Positions 1-7,168 of a DNA stretch of 64,000 nt are shown in pieces; within the stretch, counting starts at the first letter, position 1; each line of letters begins with the position of its first letter. The DNA is from Amphiplicatus metriothermophilus. Its GTDB lineage: Bacteria; Pseudomonadota; Alphaproteobacteria; Caulobacterales; Parvularculaceae. The stretch lies in NCBI RefSeq assembly GCF_900199215.1, contig NZ_FZQA01000005.1, positions 124,001 through 188,000 of the forward strand. The letters run 5' to 3'. The notes under the pieces are model-generated. The model was given only the letters and a program-made list of their open reading frames with translations, was not told the DNA's origin and ran no database searches. Both the position numbers and the translations under genes were made by a program.

Positions 1-411
1 CGCTGGTGCGACCTCTTCGGCGACGATGCCGCGCTCATCGCCAACGGCTTCAACGCGTGGGGCGGCGTCTTCTTCCTGAACGGCCGCTGGTACGGCATCG
101 GCGGTCTGCAGAAGCAGCGCCCTCATCTGCTGGCGATGGGCGAGCGCACTGTCTGTCTGGCGGCGGCGGACGACTGGCTCAACGAGCATGAGAGCGACGA
201 GAGCGCGCACAAGACGCGCCGCTGGTTGAACCAGCCGCCCACCGACCGGCAGCTCGCCTTCCTGCCGCCGGAGTACCGGCAGGACTTCGGGCTCACCCGC
301 TACCAGGCATCGGCGCTGCTGGCCTTCCGCTTCAACCGCGACGCCATCCGCTCCCTCGTCTTCGGGGCGGCCGATGCCGCGCCCGAAGCAGCCATAGGGA
401 GGGCGGCATGA
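1..411 (+). CDS. C-terminal part of a probable phage helicase (5' end outside window)
   Basis: The frame is open from the first base and ends in TGA at 409-411, giving the last 136 residues of a longer protein. The visible part has no helicase motif. It contains a segment reading TDRQLAFLPPEYRQDFGLTR and then a conserved-looking RYQASALLAFRFNRDAI stretch, which I associate with the C-terminal tail of DEAD/DEAH-type helicases in alphaproteobacterial prophages. It is followed after 3 bases by a DUF6511 gene in the same frame and by a Cas4-like nuclease, so it heads a replication/recombination module. The helicase assignment rests on context and memory of the family. The upstream sequence would decide it. 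Confidence 0.4.
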   Translation, partial: RWCDLFGDDAALIANGFNAWGGVFFLNGRWYGIGGLQKQRPHLLAMGERTVCLAAADDWLNEHESDESAHKTRRWLNQPPTDRQLAFLPPEYRQDFGLTRYQASALLAFRFNRDAIRSLVFGAADAAPEAAIGRAA

Positions 412-414
412 GCC

Positions 415-825
415 ATGGCATCTGTTTCCCCCACCACGGCCGAGGACCGGCGGCGGCTCTGGCATCCGCGTGGAACGCTCTGTGCTGTCTGCCGGCGACC
501 CTCCCGTGGCTTTGGCTGGTTCGACCCGGTGCGGTCGAAGCAACCGCGCCCCTCGGTCTGGTTCTGCTCGATGGCCTGCCAAGGCTTCTGGACGCGCTTG
601 GCGCGGGAGCGCTGGGCCATGGTTGATCTCACCGAACAGGAGAAGGCGGCGATCCGCGCCGCCATGAAGCCGGTCGCCGAGATCATGGAGGAAATCGGCT
701 GGCAGGCGCGCTTCTCCGACCTCACGGAGGCGCAGGTGCTCACGCTCATCGAGGTCGCCGTCGGCGGCTTCCAGGACGCCATGCACGCCATGGCAGCCGA
801 CGCCGACGCGGAGGTGCCGTTCTGA
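415..825 (+). CDS. DUF6511 family protein (zinc-finger-like phage protein)
   Basis: A 136-residue protein with an N-terminal treble-clef-like pattern CAVCRR...GFGWF...WFCSMACQGFW (cysteines near residues 23, 26, 51 and 55), followed by a helical acidic half. The cysteine spacing suggests a bound zinc ion, perhaps for nucleic-acid contact. The DUF6511 assignment is from recognition of this motif in alphaproteobacterial prophages; the function is unknown. The start at 415 lies just after the previous stop, and the stop overlaps the next start by one base (TGATG), so translation is coupled to the nuclease gene. An overlapping ORF at 408-626 in another frame is taken as spurious. Confidence 0.7.
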   Translation: MASVSPTTAEDRRRLWHPRGTLCAVCRRPSRGFGWFDPVRSKQPRPSVWFCSMACQGFWTRLARERWAMVDLTEQEKAAIRAAMKPVAEIMEEIGWQARFSDLTEAQVLTLIEVAVGGFQDAMHAMAADADAEVPF

Positions 826-1592
826 TGCTCGACTACAACCACCGCCCCACCTGCGCCGAACGCATCAATGCGGTGATCGACAAGGCGATCGCCGCTGAAC
901 GCGCGGCGGTTGCGCCCAGGACCTACCTCGGCGGCTCCCGCCTTGGACACGGCTGTGAGCGCGCTCTGCAATTCGAGTTCGCGGGTGCGCCGAAGGATGA
1001 GGGCCGGGAGTTCTCTGGCCAGACTCTGCGGATCTTCGAGATCGGACACGCGCTCGAAGATCTTGCCATCCGCTGGCTGCGCGGTGCCGGGTTCGATCTC
1101 TATACCCGCAAGGGCAACCGTCCAGATGGCGAGCAATTCGGCTTCTCGGTCGCTGGTGGCCGCATCCGCGGTCATGTCGATGGGATCATCGCCGCCGCAC
1201 CCCAGCTGCTGGGCATCGGCGTTCCCGCGCTCTGGGAATGCAAGACGATGAACGCCAGGAACTGGCGAAAGACCGTGGCCAAGGGCGTGGTTGTCGCGAA
1301 GCCCGTCTACGCGTCCCAGATCGCCCTCTACCAAGCCTATATGGAAGCGCAGGTCCCCGGCATCTCCGACAATCCCGCGCTCTTCACCGCCATCAACAAG
1401 GACACCGCCGAACTGCACCACGAACTCGTGCCGTTCGACGCGGGGCTCGCCCAACGCATGAGCGATCGCGCCGTGCGGATCCTTGAAGCGACGGATGCAG
1501 GGGATCTGCTGCCGCGCATCGCCACGACCCGTGACTTCCACGAGTGCCGAATGTGCCCGTGGGCGGAACGCTGCTGGGGGTTGCCGGCATGA
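825..1592 (+). CDS. PD-(D/E)XK nuclease, Cas4/RecB-like with probable Fe-S cluster
   Basis: A 255-residue phage nuclease. The RecB/Cas4 signature is visible in order: H76 in GHALEDLA, D119 in GHVDG, the E138-x-K140 pair in WECK, and Q165 in the QIALYQ motif. C44 together with C241, C244 and C250 (CRMCPWAERC) match the four-cysteine arrangement that binds a [4Fe-4S] cluster in Cas4/AddB-type nucleases. It probably processes DNA ends during phage recombination or replication. It overlaps DUF6511 by one base, and its stop overlaps the primase-helicase start (ATGA at 1589-1592). Nothing suggests a CRISPR adaptation role; no cas1, cas2 or array is present. Confidence 0.82.
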   Translation: MLDYNHRPTCAERINAVIDKAIAAERAAVAPRTYLGGSRLGHGCERALQFEFAGAPKDEGREFSGQTLRIFEIGHALEDLAIRWLRGAGFDLYTRKGNRPDGEQFGFSVAGGRIRGHVDGIIAAAPQLLGIGVPALWECKTMNARNWRKTVAKGVVVAKPVYASQIALYQAYMEAQVPGISDNPALFTAINKDTAELHHELVPFDAGLAQRMSDRAVRILEATDAGDLLPRIATTRDFHECRMCPWAERCWGLPA

Positions 1593-3877
1593 GCGGGAAC
1601 AAGGTCATCTCCCTCGATGCCTGGCGCGACTTCAACGACGCCGCGCCGCAGGCCGATCCGTTCGACATCGAGCCGGATCCAGAGCAGATCGCCGTCTTTC
1701 TCGACGTCGTCTTCGGTTACTGCGAGGGCTGGGTGCCCCTGCGCGGGTTTGTGGACAAGGGCCAAGGCATCGACGGCCGACCCCACAACGCCTGGATCGA
1801 GATCGACGACAGTTTGCTGGAGAAGGCGGTTTCCTTTGCCGGTTGGGCAGCACGCGAAGGGGCGGCCTTCTATGTGGTGCCGGGAACGGTCGCCGAGACC
1901 GGCAAGGCCAAGGCCGCCGATGTCCAGCAGATGCAGACGGTCCTGGTCGACCTCGACGCCGGAGACATCGTGGCCAAGCTTGACCACCTCGTCCGTCATC
2001 TCGGCGACCCGACACTGCTCGTCGAAAGTGGCGGCCGGACGCCGGACGGTCTCGACAAGCTGCATGTCTGGTGGCGCTTGAGCGAACCGGCCGAGGGCGA
2101 GGACATCGCGCTTCTCTGTCGGCTGCGCGGCGACATTGCGGTCAAGGTCGGCGGCGACACGCATTTCCGATCGGCCCACCAGCCGATCCGTCTGGCCGGC
2201 TCCGTCTATCACAAGGGCGGGTTCAAGCGGCTGGTCAACATCCGCCGCCACAGCCCCCGGACCGAGGTCCATCTGCGCGACTTCGCGGAAGCAGTCGCCG
2301 ACATGCCGCCGCTTGCCGGGGTCGGAACCGAGCCAGGCCCCTCGACCGACAAACCGTCGATCACCGATGTCCTGACGATGCCGGTCCGCGAAGGCGGATC
2401 GGACGATTGGACCCGCTTCCAGGGGGCGAGCGCCGCGATCGGCCACTACGTCCGCATGGCGCATGAGGGCCGCATGAGCCGCGACGACGCTTGGGAGGCG
2501 ATCTGCCAGTACAACGCCGCCCAGCTCCGTCCGAGCTGGCCGCTCGAACGTCTCGCCTCGGAAGCACAGCGCCTCTGGCGGCTTCATGAAGAGCGCCATG
2601 GGCCGGCCCTCGAAAGGATCGCCGTGCCGCCGATGTCCGCGCTTCCGGTTTTCACGCTCGGCGCACTGCTCGACGACGTGAGCCCGATGCCCGACGACAT
2701 CATCGCGCCGCGATTGCTGACGCCTGGCGGGATGCTGGTGCTCGGCGGCGCCCCCAAGGTCGGCAAGAGCGACTTCCTAATCAGTCTGCTTGTCCACATG
2801 GCGGCGGGGGTGCCCTTCCTCGGCTTTGCGCCAAGCCGGCCGCTTCGGATCTTCTATCTGCAGGCGGAGATCCAGTACCATTACCTCCGGGAGCGCCTTC
2901 AGGCCATCCGGATCGAGCCGGCGCTCCTGGCCGCGGCGCGCGATAATCTCGTCGCCACGCCGAAGGTCCGCATGCTGCTCGACGCCGGCGGCGTGGGCCT
3001 GACCATCGCCGCGGTTCGCGCCCACTACGGGCATGGCGCGCCCGACATCCTCTGCATCGACCCGATCCGCAATCTCTTCGATGGGGGTCCGGACGGCGGC
3101 GGGGAGAACGACAACACCGCGATGCTCTTCTTCCTGCAGGAGCGGGTCGAGGCCCTGCGGGACGCCGTAGCCCCGGATGCCGGCCTGATCCTCTGCCATC
3201 ACACCCGCAAGATCACGAAGAAGCAGCTCGTCGAGGACCCGTTCATGGCGCTCTCGGGCGCGGGCAGCCTCCGCAGCTTCTACACCTCCGGCGTGATCAT
3301 GCACCGGCCCGACGAGGACCGGCCGGAGCGGATGCTGCATTTCGAGCTTCGCAACGGTCCCGGCATCGAGCCGATGATCGTCGATAAGGCCGATGGCCGT
3401 TGGGTAGAAATCGACCGTTCCGGGGAGCGGATCGTGCGGCGCGAATTCGGCGAGAAGCTCGATGCCGAGCGCGTGCGCAAGCACGACGTCATCCTACAGC
3501 TACTCTTCGATGAGGCCGAAGCCGGCAGGCTCTACACGGCCCTGCAGTTCGCCGAGAGCTTCGAGAACCAGGCGGGGCTTGGCGGCAAGGATACGATCCG
3601 CGAGCGGATCAGCGTGCTGGCCACCAAGGGCTTCATCAAGTTCGTCCGGGACGGCGCACCGTTTGGCCTGCCGACCTCGCGCTCGAAGTTCGGCTATCTC
3701 TGCGTTGAGGGCATGACGTTCCCGACTGGAGAAGAGACGGCAGACCCCGACACCGGCGAGGTCGTGCCCGTCCGGGTCCAGGTCCTTCCCAGCACCTACA
3801 AATGCCCGCAGAGCGGCGCGGCGCTGCCGGTCGAGAACCCCCTGGTCTGGGTCTATCAGACGGAGGAGACCTCGTGA
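1589..3877 (+). CDS. Phage primase-helicase (RepB-like primase plus RepA/KaiC-like AAA ATPase)
   Basis: 762 residues from the ATG at 1589, chosen because it overlaps the preceding stop as ATGA; an upstream in-frame start at 1544 is less likely. The N-terminal third looks like the RepB/archaeo-eukaryotic primase fold: DLDAG at about 121-125, ESGGR at 146-150 and HVWWRL at 159-164. The middle carries a RepA-type hexameric helicase ATPase with Walker A GGAPKVGKS at 386-394 and Walker B-like ILCIDPIRN near 490. The C-terminal part may be a winged-helix-like region. The protein probably unwinds and primes phage DNA. The repeat region immediately downstream could be the origin it acts on, which is inference. 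Confidence 0.78.
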   Translation: MSGNKVISLDAWRDFNDAAPQADPFDIEPDPEQIAVFLDVVFGYCEGWVPLRGFVDKGQGIDGRPHNAWIEIDDSLLEKAVSFAGWAAREGAAFYVVPGTVAETGKAKAADVQQMQTVLVDLDAGDIVAKLDHLVRHLGDPTLLVESGGRTPDGLDKLHVWWRLSEPAEGEDIALLCRLRGDIAVKVGGDTHFRSAHQPIRLAGSVYHKGGFKRLVNIRRHSPRTEVHLRDFAEAVADMPPLAGVGTEPGPSTDKPSITDVLTMPVREGGSDDWTRFQGASAAIGHYVRMAHEGRMSRDDAWEAICQYNAAQLRPSWPLERLASEAQRLWRLHEERHGPALERIAVPPMSALPVFTLGALLDDVSPMPDDIIAPRLLTPGGMLVLGGAPKVGKSDFLISLLVHMAAGVPFLGFAPSRPLRIFYLQAEIQYHYLRERLQAIRIEPALLAAARDNLVATPKVRMLLDAGGVGLTIAAVRAHYGHGAPDILCIDPIRNLFDGGPDGGGENDNTAMLFFLQERVEALRDAVAPDAGLILCHHTRKITKKQLVEDPFMALSGAGSLRSFYTSGVIMHRPDEDRPERMLHFELRNGPGIEPMIVDKADGRWVEIDRSGERIVRREFGEKLDAERVRKHDVILQLLFDEAEAGRLYTALQFAESFENQAGLGGKDTIRERISVLATKGFIKFVRDGAPFGLPTSRSKFGYLCVEGMTFPTGEETADPDTGEVVPVRVQVLPSTYKCPQSGAALPVENPLVWVYQTEETS

Positions 3878-3916
3878 TGCGGCAGCTCATCCCGATTACG
3901 CGGGCTTACGCAGAAT

Positions 3917-4170
3917 CAAGTTGTGGCAAGTTGCGGCGAGCTGGGCGGCCAGCTTCCCAACTACTTTCGTCGCCTTTCGCGCCGCCGCGCTCCGCCCAGC
4001 CATCCCGCGCACATTCAAGTTGGGAAAGCTCGTCCCAACTACCTTGGCTCGCGCGCGCTCCGCTGCGCGGCCTTTCGCAGATTCAAGTTGGGAACGCGAC
4101 CCACGCCATGGGCCGTCCCAACTTCGATTTCTCCAAAAGATTCAACGCGTTGATGCGCTCTCGAAGTTGT
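3917..4170. repeat. Iteron-like repeats of an AAGTTGGGA core
   Basis: Visible copies: CAAGTTGTGG (3917-3926) directly followed by CAAGTTGCGG (3927-3936); CTTCCCAACTAC (3953-3964, inverted); ATTCAAGTTGGGAA (4013-4026); CGTCCCAACTAC (4031-4042, inverted); ATTCAAGTTGGGAA (4081-4094, exact 14-base copy, 68 bases after the first); CGTCCCAACTTCG (4114-4126, inverted); TCGAAGTTGTGG (4161-4172). Mixed direct and inverted copies recall an iteron origin or a multi-site operator. Confidence 0.6.
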
Positions 4171-4181
4171 GGGGGTGAAAG

Positions 4182-4240
4182 CCACCCCCTTCGGGGGTGG
4201 GGGAGAACCGCGCCGAGCGGGTTCTCCCACTCCCACCCCC
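4182..4240 (+). promoter_or_regulatory. Alternative G/C-rich hairpins upstream of the resolvase gene
   Basis: CCACCCCC (4182-4189) can pair with GGGGGTGG (4193-4200) across a TTC loop. The same GGGGGTGG can instead pair with CCACCCCC at 4233-4240, extending a second stem GGGAGAACC (4201-4209) / GGTTCTCCC (4220-4228) with a four-base bulge ACTC. The two folds exclude each other. No U-run follows, so a simple rho-independent terminator is unlikely. An attenuator, origin structure or small RNA are possibilities. Confidence 0.5.
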
Positions 4241-4311
4241 AGGGGCTTCGCGCGCGCGGTCGCCGTGCCGTCCAGCCCCTCACCGACATCAGACGAGAAG
4301 GACCCACCACC

Positions 4312-4845
4312 ATGAGCCAGTGCCCGTCACCCATCCCCAGGAGCGCGCCCCATCCGGCCCCGGTCATCGCGACATCCGCGGGCAGCGCCATTCTCGCCCT
4401 GGATCTCGGCACCACCACGGGCTGGGCGAGCCTGGCGGGCGGGATCGTGCACAGCGGAACCGCCAGCTTCCGCTCAGGCCGCTACGACGGCGGCGGCATG
4501 CGGTACCTGCGTTTCCAGCACTGGCTTGGCCAGTTGGCGAACGACTGTGGCGGCCTGGCCTCGGTCTACTTCGAGGAGGTCCGGCGACATGTCGGCACTG
4601 ATGCCGCACATCTCTACGGCGGTTTCCTGGCGACGTTGACCGCTTGGTGCGAGCGTCAGGGCGTCGCCTATCAGGGCGTTCCTGTCGGCACCATCAAACG
4701 CTTCGCCACGGGCAAGGGCAACGCCGGCAAGGATGCCGTGCTCGCCGCGATGCGCCAGCGCGGGTTCCAACCCGCCGACGACAACGAGGCCGACGCAATC
4801 GCGATCCTGCTCTGGGCGATGGAGACCCGAGGAGGTGTGCTGTGA
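4312..4845 (+). CDS. RuvC-like crossover junction endodeoxyribonuclease
   Basis: 177 residues from the ATG at 4312, which follows a purine-rich GAGAAGGA element about 10 bases upstream. RNase H-fold signature: D31 in ALDLGTTTGW, an acidic FEEVRRH strand in the middle, and a C-terminal KGNAGKDAVLAAM...DDNEADAIAI block with the last acidic residues. This matches phage RuvC-type Holliday junction or branched-DNA resolvases, which clear branched DNA before packaging. The gene is followed by a GTG start overlapping its stop (GTGA at 4842-4845). The much longer open frame starting at 3802 is rejected because its extra N-terminus overlaps the primase-helicase gene and the repeat region. Confidence 0.8.
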   Translation: MSQCPSPIPRSAPHPAPVIATSAGSAILALDLGTTTGWASLAGGIVHSGTASFRSGRYDGGGMRYLRFQHWLGQLANDCGGLASVYFEEVRRHVGTDAAHLYGGFLATLTAWCERQGVAYQGVPVGTIKRFATGKGNAGKDAVLAAMRQRGFQPADDNEADAIAILLWAMETRGGVL

Positions 4846-5039
4846 GGTGGACGCCACGCGGATATGGCGGCCAGCGCCGCACCCCCGATGAAGTCAAGCG
4901 CGATGGCTGGCGCGAGCAGCGTGTCCTCGCGGTCTCTCTCGATGACGACCGGCTGACCTGGCCCGAGCGTGAGCTCGTCCGGCAACTCGGCGAGAAGCTC
5001 TATGGCGGCCGCGATCAGGCGAAGGAGGCGCGTCGATGA
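4842..5039 (+). CDS. Small phage protein of unknown function
   Basis: A 65-residue product starting at GTG 4842, which overlaps the resolvase stop (GTGA) and has a good GAGGAGGT ribosome site at 4829-4836. Its end overlaps the next start as ATGA at 5036-5039. It is basic at the N-terminus (RWTPRGYGGQRRTPDEVKRDGW) and ends in a charged helix. No domain is recognised. The coupling on both sides supports a real gene translated with the resolvase and the DUF6362 gene. Confidence 0.6.
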   Translation: MRWTPRGYGGQRRTPDEVKRDGWREQRVLAVSLDDDRLTWPERELVRQLGEKLYGGRDQAKEARR

Positions 5040-5470
5040 CCCAGTGGACACCGAGCCTCGTCGAGGAACGTCTCGCGGAAGCGGCCTTCGTGCTCAAGCG
5101 CCTGCCCGAACCTCGGCGGCAGGGATATTTCAGCGTCTGGCCGGAGGTCATCCACAGCTTCGCCGACAAGGTCGGACAGGAGCCGAAGCCGATGCGCGTC
5201 ATCCCGTCACCCGCCGCGATCAGCCGGATGGAGGAGACGCTCAGCTGGACGGTGGGGCTCGATCCGATCGACGGCAAGATCGTCTGGCTGCGCGCCTATG
5301 GCGAGCGCTGGAAGGCCATCTGCTGGACCGTGGGATTGCAGCGGTCGGCGGCGCACGAGCACTGGCTCTACGCGCTCTGCATGATCGCGTTCCGCCTCAA
5401 CGGGCGGCGGCTGAACCGCACCTTGTCGAAGCGGAAAGTGATCGAGCTGGCTGGCGCGTCGCAGCGGTGA
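5036..5470 (+). CDS. DUF6362 family phage protein
   Basis: 144 residues. The pattern LDPIDGKIVWLRAYGERWKAICWTVG (nucleotides about 5260-5340), followed by a Trp/Leu-rich helix and LNGRRLNR near the end, is what I associate with DUF6362. The layout resembles a helix-turn-helix (a helix, W-K-x-I, then RSAAHEHW), so a transcription-regulator or sigma-like role is possible but unproven. It is coupled by an ATGA overlap to the small gene upstream. The next 370 bases have no convincing gene, so it probably closes this transcription unit. Confidence 0.68.
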   Translation: MTQWTPSLVEERLAEAAFVLKRLPEPRRQGYFSVWPEVIHSFADKVGQEPKPMRVIPSPAAISRMEETLSWTVGLDPIDGKIVWLRAYGERWKAICWTVGLQRSAAHEHWLYALCMIAFRLNGRRLNRTLSKRKVIELAGASQR

Positions 5471-5737
5471 GTGGTGGCGAGGAAGGTGTCCGCCGGACAG
5501 TTTTCGAACGGACAGAAACGGCGGATCGGGCTAGGTTTTTGGCTATCCTCGGGAGAGGCGCGCGCGTCGCGGCCTTGGTCCCGCTTCCAGACGCGTTCGC
5601 GGGTCCTTCCTGGCGGAAATCGTATGCTGGCGGGCGAGGCGCGATGGATCGCCAGCGACAGGGCCGGATTTTTGGGAAGCCACCCGGTATCCGGATCCAC
5701 GCCAATCCCGAGAAACCACCAACGAACACGCGCCTGA
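5471..5737 (+). CDS. Doubtful ORF between DUF6362 and the ParB-methyltransferase
   Basis: A GTG-started 88-codon frame directly after the DUF6362 stop. The product is basic and low-complexity, with no motif I recognise and no clear ribosome site. The DNA contains short dyads such as GTCCG-C-CGGAC (near 5489) and the palindrome TTCGAA, so the stretch may be regulatory instead. Kept only at low confidence. Confidence 0.15.
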   Translation: MVARKVSAGQFSNGQKRRIGLGFWLSSGEARASRPWSRFQTRSRVLPGGNRMLAGEARWIASDRAGFLGSHPVSGSTPIPRNHQRTRA

Positions 5738-5760
5738 TGGCCGGACGCCCGTCGCGCCCG

Positions 5761-5802
5761 CTGGACTCCGCACGGAGTCCAGCGCGGTCTCCGGAGTCCA
5801 GG
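5761..5802. promoter_or_regulatory. Operator-like palindrome with a third half-site upstream of the ParB-methyltransferase
   Basis: CTGGACTCCG (5761-5770) and CGGAGTCCAG (5773-5782) form a perfect inverted repeat with a 2-base centre. A further copy CCGGAGTCCAGG lies at 5791-5802. The array sits 40 bases before the methyltransferase start at 5843. A two-base centre is too tight for a good RNA hairpin, so a protein-binding site is favoured. The ParB-like domain of the downstream protein is one candidate ligand (inference). Confidence 0.5.
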
Positions 5803-5842
5803 ACCACAGGTGTCCACTTCGATCCACGGACCCATCCGACCC

Positions 5843-7168
5843 ATGACGCTGAGCTTCGCCCCCGAGCGGATCGAGACCTGGCCGCTTGCGCGCCTCCAGC
5901 CCTACGCCAAGAACGCGAAGGTGCACGGCGCGGACCAGGTCGCCAAGATTGCCGCCAGCATGGCCGAGTTCGGCTGGACCGTGCCCTGCCTCGTGGCCGA
6001 GGACGGGGAGCTGATCGCAGGCCATGGGCGCGTGCTTGCCGCGACGCAGCTGGGGCTGACGGAGGCACCGGTGATCGTGCTCGGTCATCTGACCGAGGCG
6101 CAGCGCCGGGCCTACCGCATCGCGGACAACAAGCTGACGGAACTCGGAAGCTGGGACGAGGCGTTGCTGTCCGCCGAGCTGCAGGGACTGCTGGCCGAGG
6201 ACTTCGATCTGTCGCTGGTCGGATTCTCCGACGGCGAACTCGACAAGCTCCTCGCGCTCGATCCGGACGCGGACGATGAAGACGGCGGGGTTGGCGGCTC
6301 GGTGCCGCCCGTGACCATCCCCGAGCCGCCGCGCAATCCGGCCTCGCGCACGGGCGATCTATGGATCCTCGGCGATCACCGGCTGCTCTGCGGCGACAGC
6401 ACCAGCCACGACGATGTGCGCCGCCTGATGAACGGCGAGCGGGCGATCCTGTTCGCGACCGACCCGCCGTATCTCGTCGACTACGACGGCTCGAACCACC
6501 CGACCCGCAACAAGGATTGGTCCGCGTCCTATGGCACGACTTGGGACGACAGCAGCCAAGGGGCGGAACTCTACGACGGCTTCATCGCCGCCGCCGTCGC
6601 CGAGGCCATTACCGACGATGCCGCCTGGTACTGCTGGCACGCCTCGCGCCGACAGGCGATGCTCGAGGCCTGCTGGGAAAAGGCCGGGGCCTTCGTCCAC
6701 CAGCAGATCATCTGGGTGAAGGACCGCGGCGTCCTGACCCGCTCCCATTACCTCTGGAAGCACGAGCCCTGCTTCATGGGCTGGCGCCGCCCCAACCGCC
6801 CGCCGAAGGTGGCCGAGCAGACGCTGCCCTCGACCTGGGAAATGCCCAGCTTCGCCAAGGACGAGCGGCCCGACCATCCGACCCCGAAACCGCTCGACGC
6901 CTTCGGCATCCCGATGCGCCAGCATGTGGCGCGCGGCGGGCTGTGCTACGAGCCGTTCTCGGGCTCCGGCTCGCAGATCATGGCGGGCGAGGCCAATGGC
7001 CGCCGCGTCTTCGCGATGGAGATCAGCCCGGCCTATGTCGATGTCGCCGTCGAACGCTGGCAGGCAGACACGGGGCGCGAGGCGATCCTCGATGGCGATG
7101 GCCGGAGCTTCGCAGCCGTAAGGGCCGAGCGGCTGGGCGAGGACACAAACACCGACGCTGCCGCCTGA
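5843..7168 (+). CDS. ParB-like domain fused to DNA (N6-adenine or N4-cytosine) methyltransferase
   Basis: 441 residues from the ATG at 5843; a GTG at 5810 would add 11 residues. The N-terminal ParB/Srx-type domain has GELIAGHGRVLAA at about 55-67 and a following ADNKLTELG helix. The C-terminal methyltransferase has motif IV DPPY at 207-210 before motif I FSGSG near 375, the beta-class order. It modifies DNA bases by transfer from S-adenosylmethionine. Such fusions are common in alphaproteobacterial prophages as orphan enzymes without a partner nuclease, probably shielding phage DNA. Its stop overlaps the cytosine methyltransferase start (TGATG at 7166-7170), so both are translated together. 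Confidence 0.88.
   Translation: MTLSFAPERIETWPLARLQPYAKNAKVHGADQVAKIAASMAEFGWTVPCLVAEDGELIAGHGRVLAATQLGLTEAPVIVLGHLTEAQRRAYRIADNKLTELGSWDEALLSAELQGLLAEDFDLSLVGFSDGELDKLLALDPDADDEDGGVGGSVPPVTIPEPPRNPASRTGDLWILGDHRLLCGDSTSHDDVRRLMNGERAILFATDPPYLVDYDGSNHPTRNKDWSASYGTTWDDSSQGAELYDGFIAAAVAEAITDDAAWYCWHASRRQAMLEACWEKAGAFVHQQIIWVKDRGVLTRSHYLWKHEPCFMGWRRPNRPPKVAEQTLPSTWEMPSFAKDERPDHPTPKPLDAFGIPMRQHVARGGLCYEPFSGSGSQIMAGEANGRRVFAMEISPAYVDVAVERWQADTGREAILDGDGRSFAAVRAERLGEDTNTDAAA

Larger units (their letters stand above)
3878..4311 (+). other. 434-base non-coding stretch with repeats and hairpins; candidate origin or control region
   Basis: No convincing gene is present. One frame stays open through it from an ATG at 3877 into the RuvC gene, but the translated segment is low-complexity and looks like no protein family. 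The stretch holds several copies of an AAGTTGGGA-like motif on both strands (3917-4170) and a strong G/C-rich stem-loop system (4182-4240). It lies between the primase-helicase and the resolvase, a place where phage replication origins or control RNAs are often found. Confidence 0.5.

Noticed and set aside
825-1592. CRISPR adaptation gene cas4
   Set aside because: No cas1, cas2, effector or repeat array in the window; phage context explains it.
3802-4311. N-terminal extension of the resolvase through the repeat region
   Set aside because: Overlaps the primase-helicase end, is low-complexity and lies upstream of a well-placed ATG with a ribosome site at 4312.
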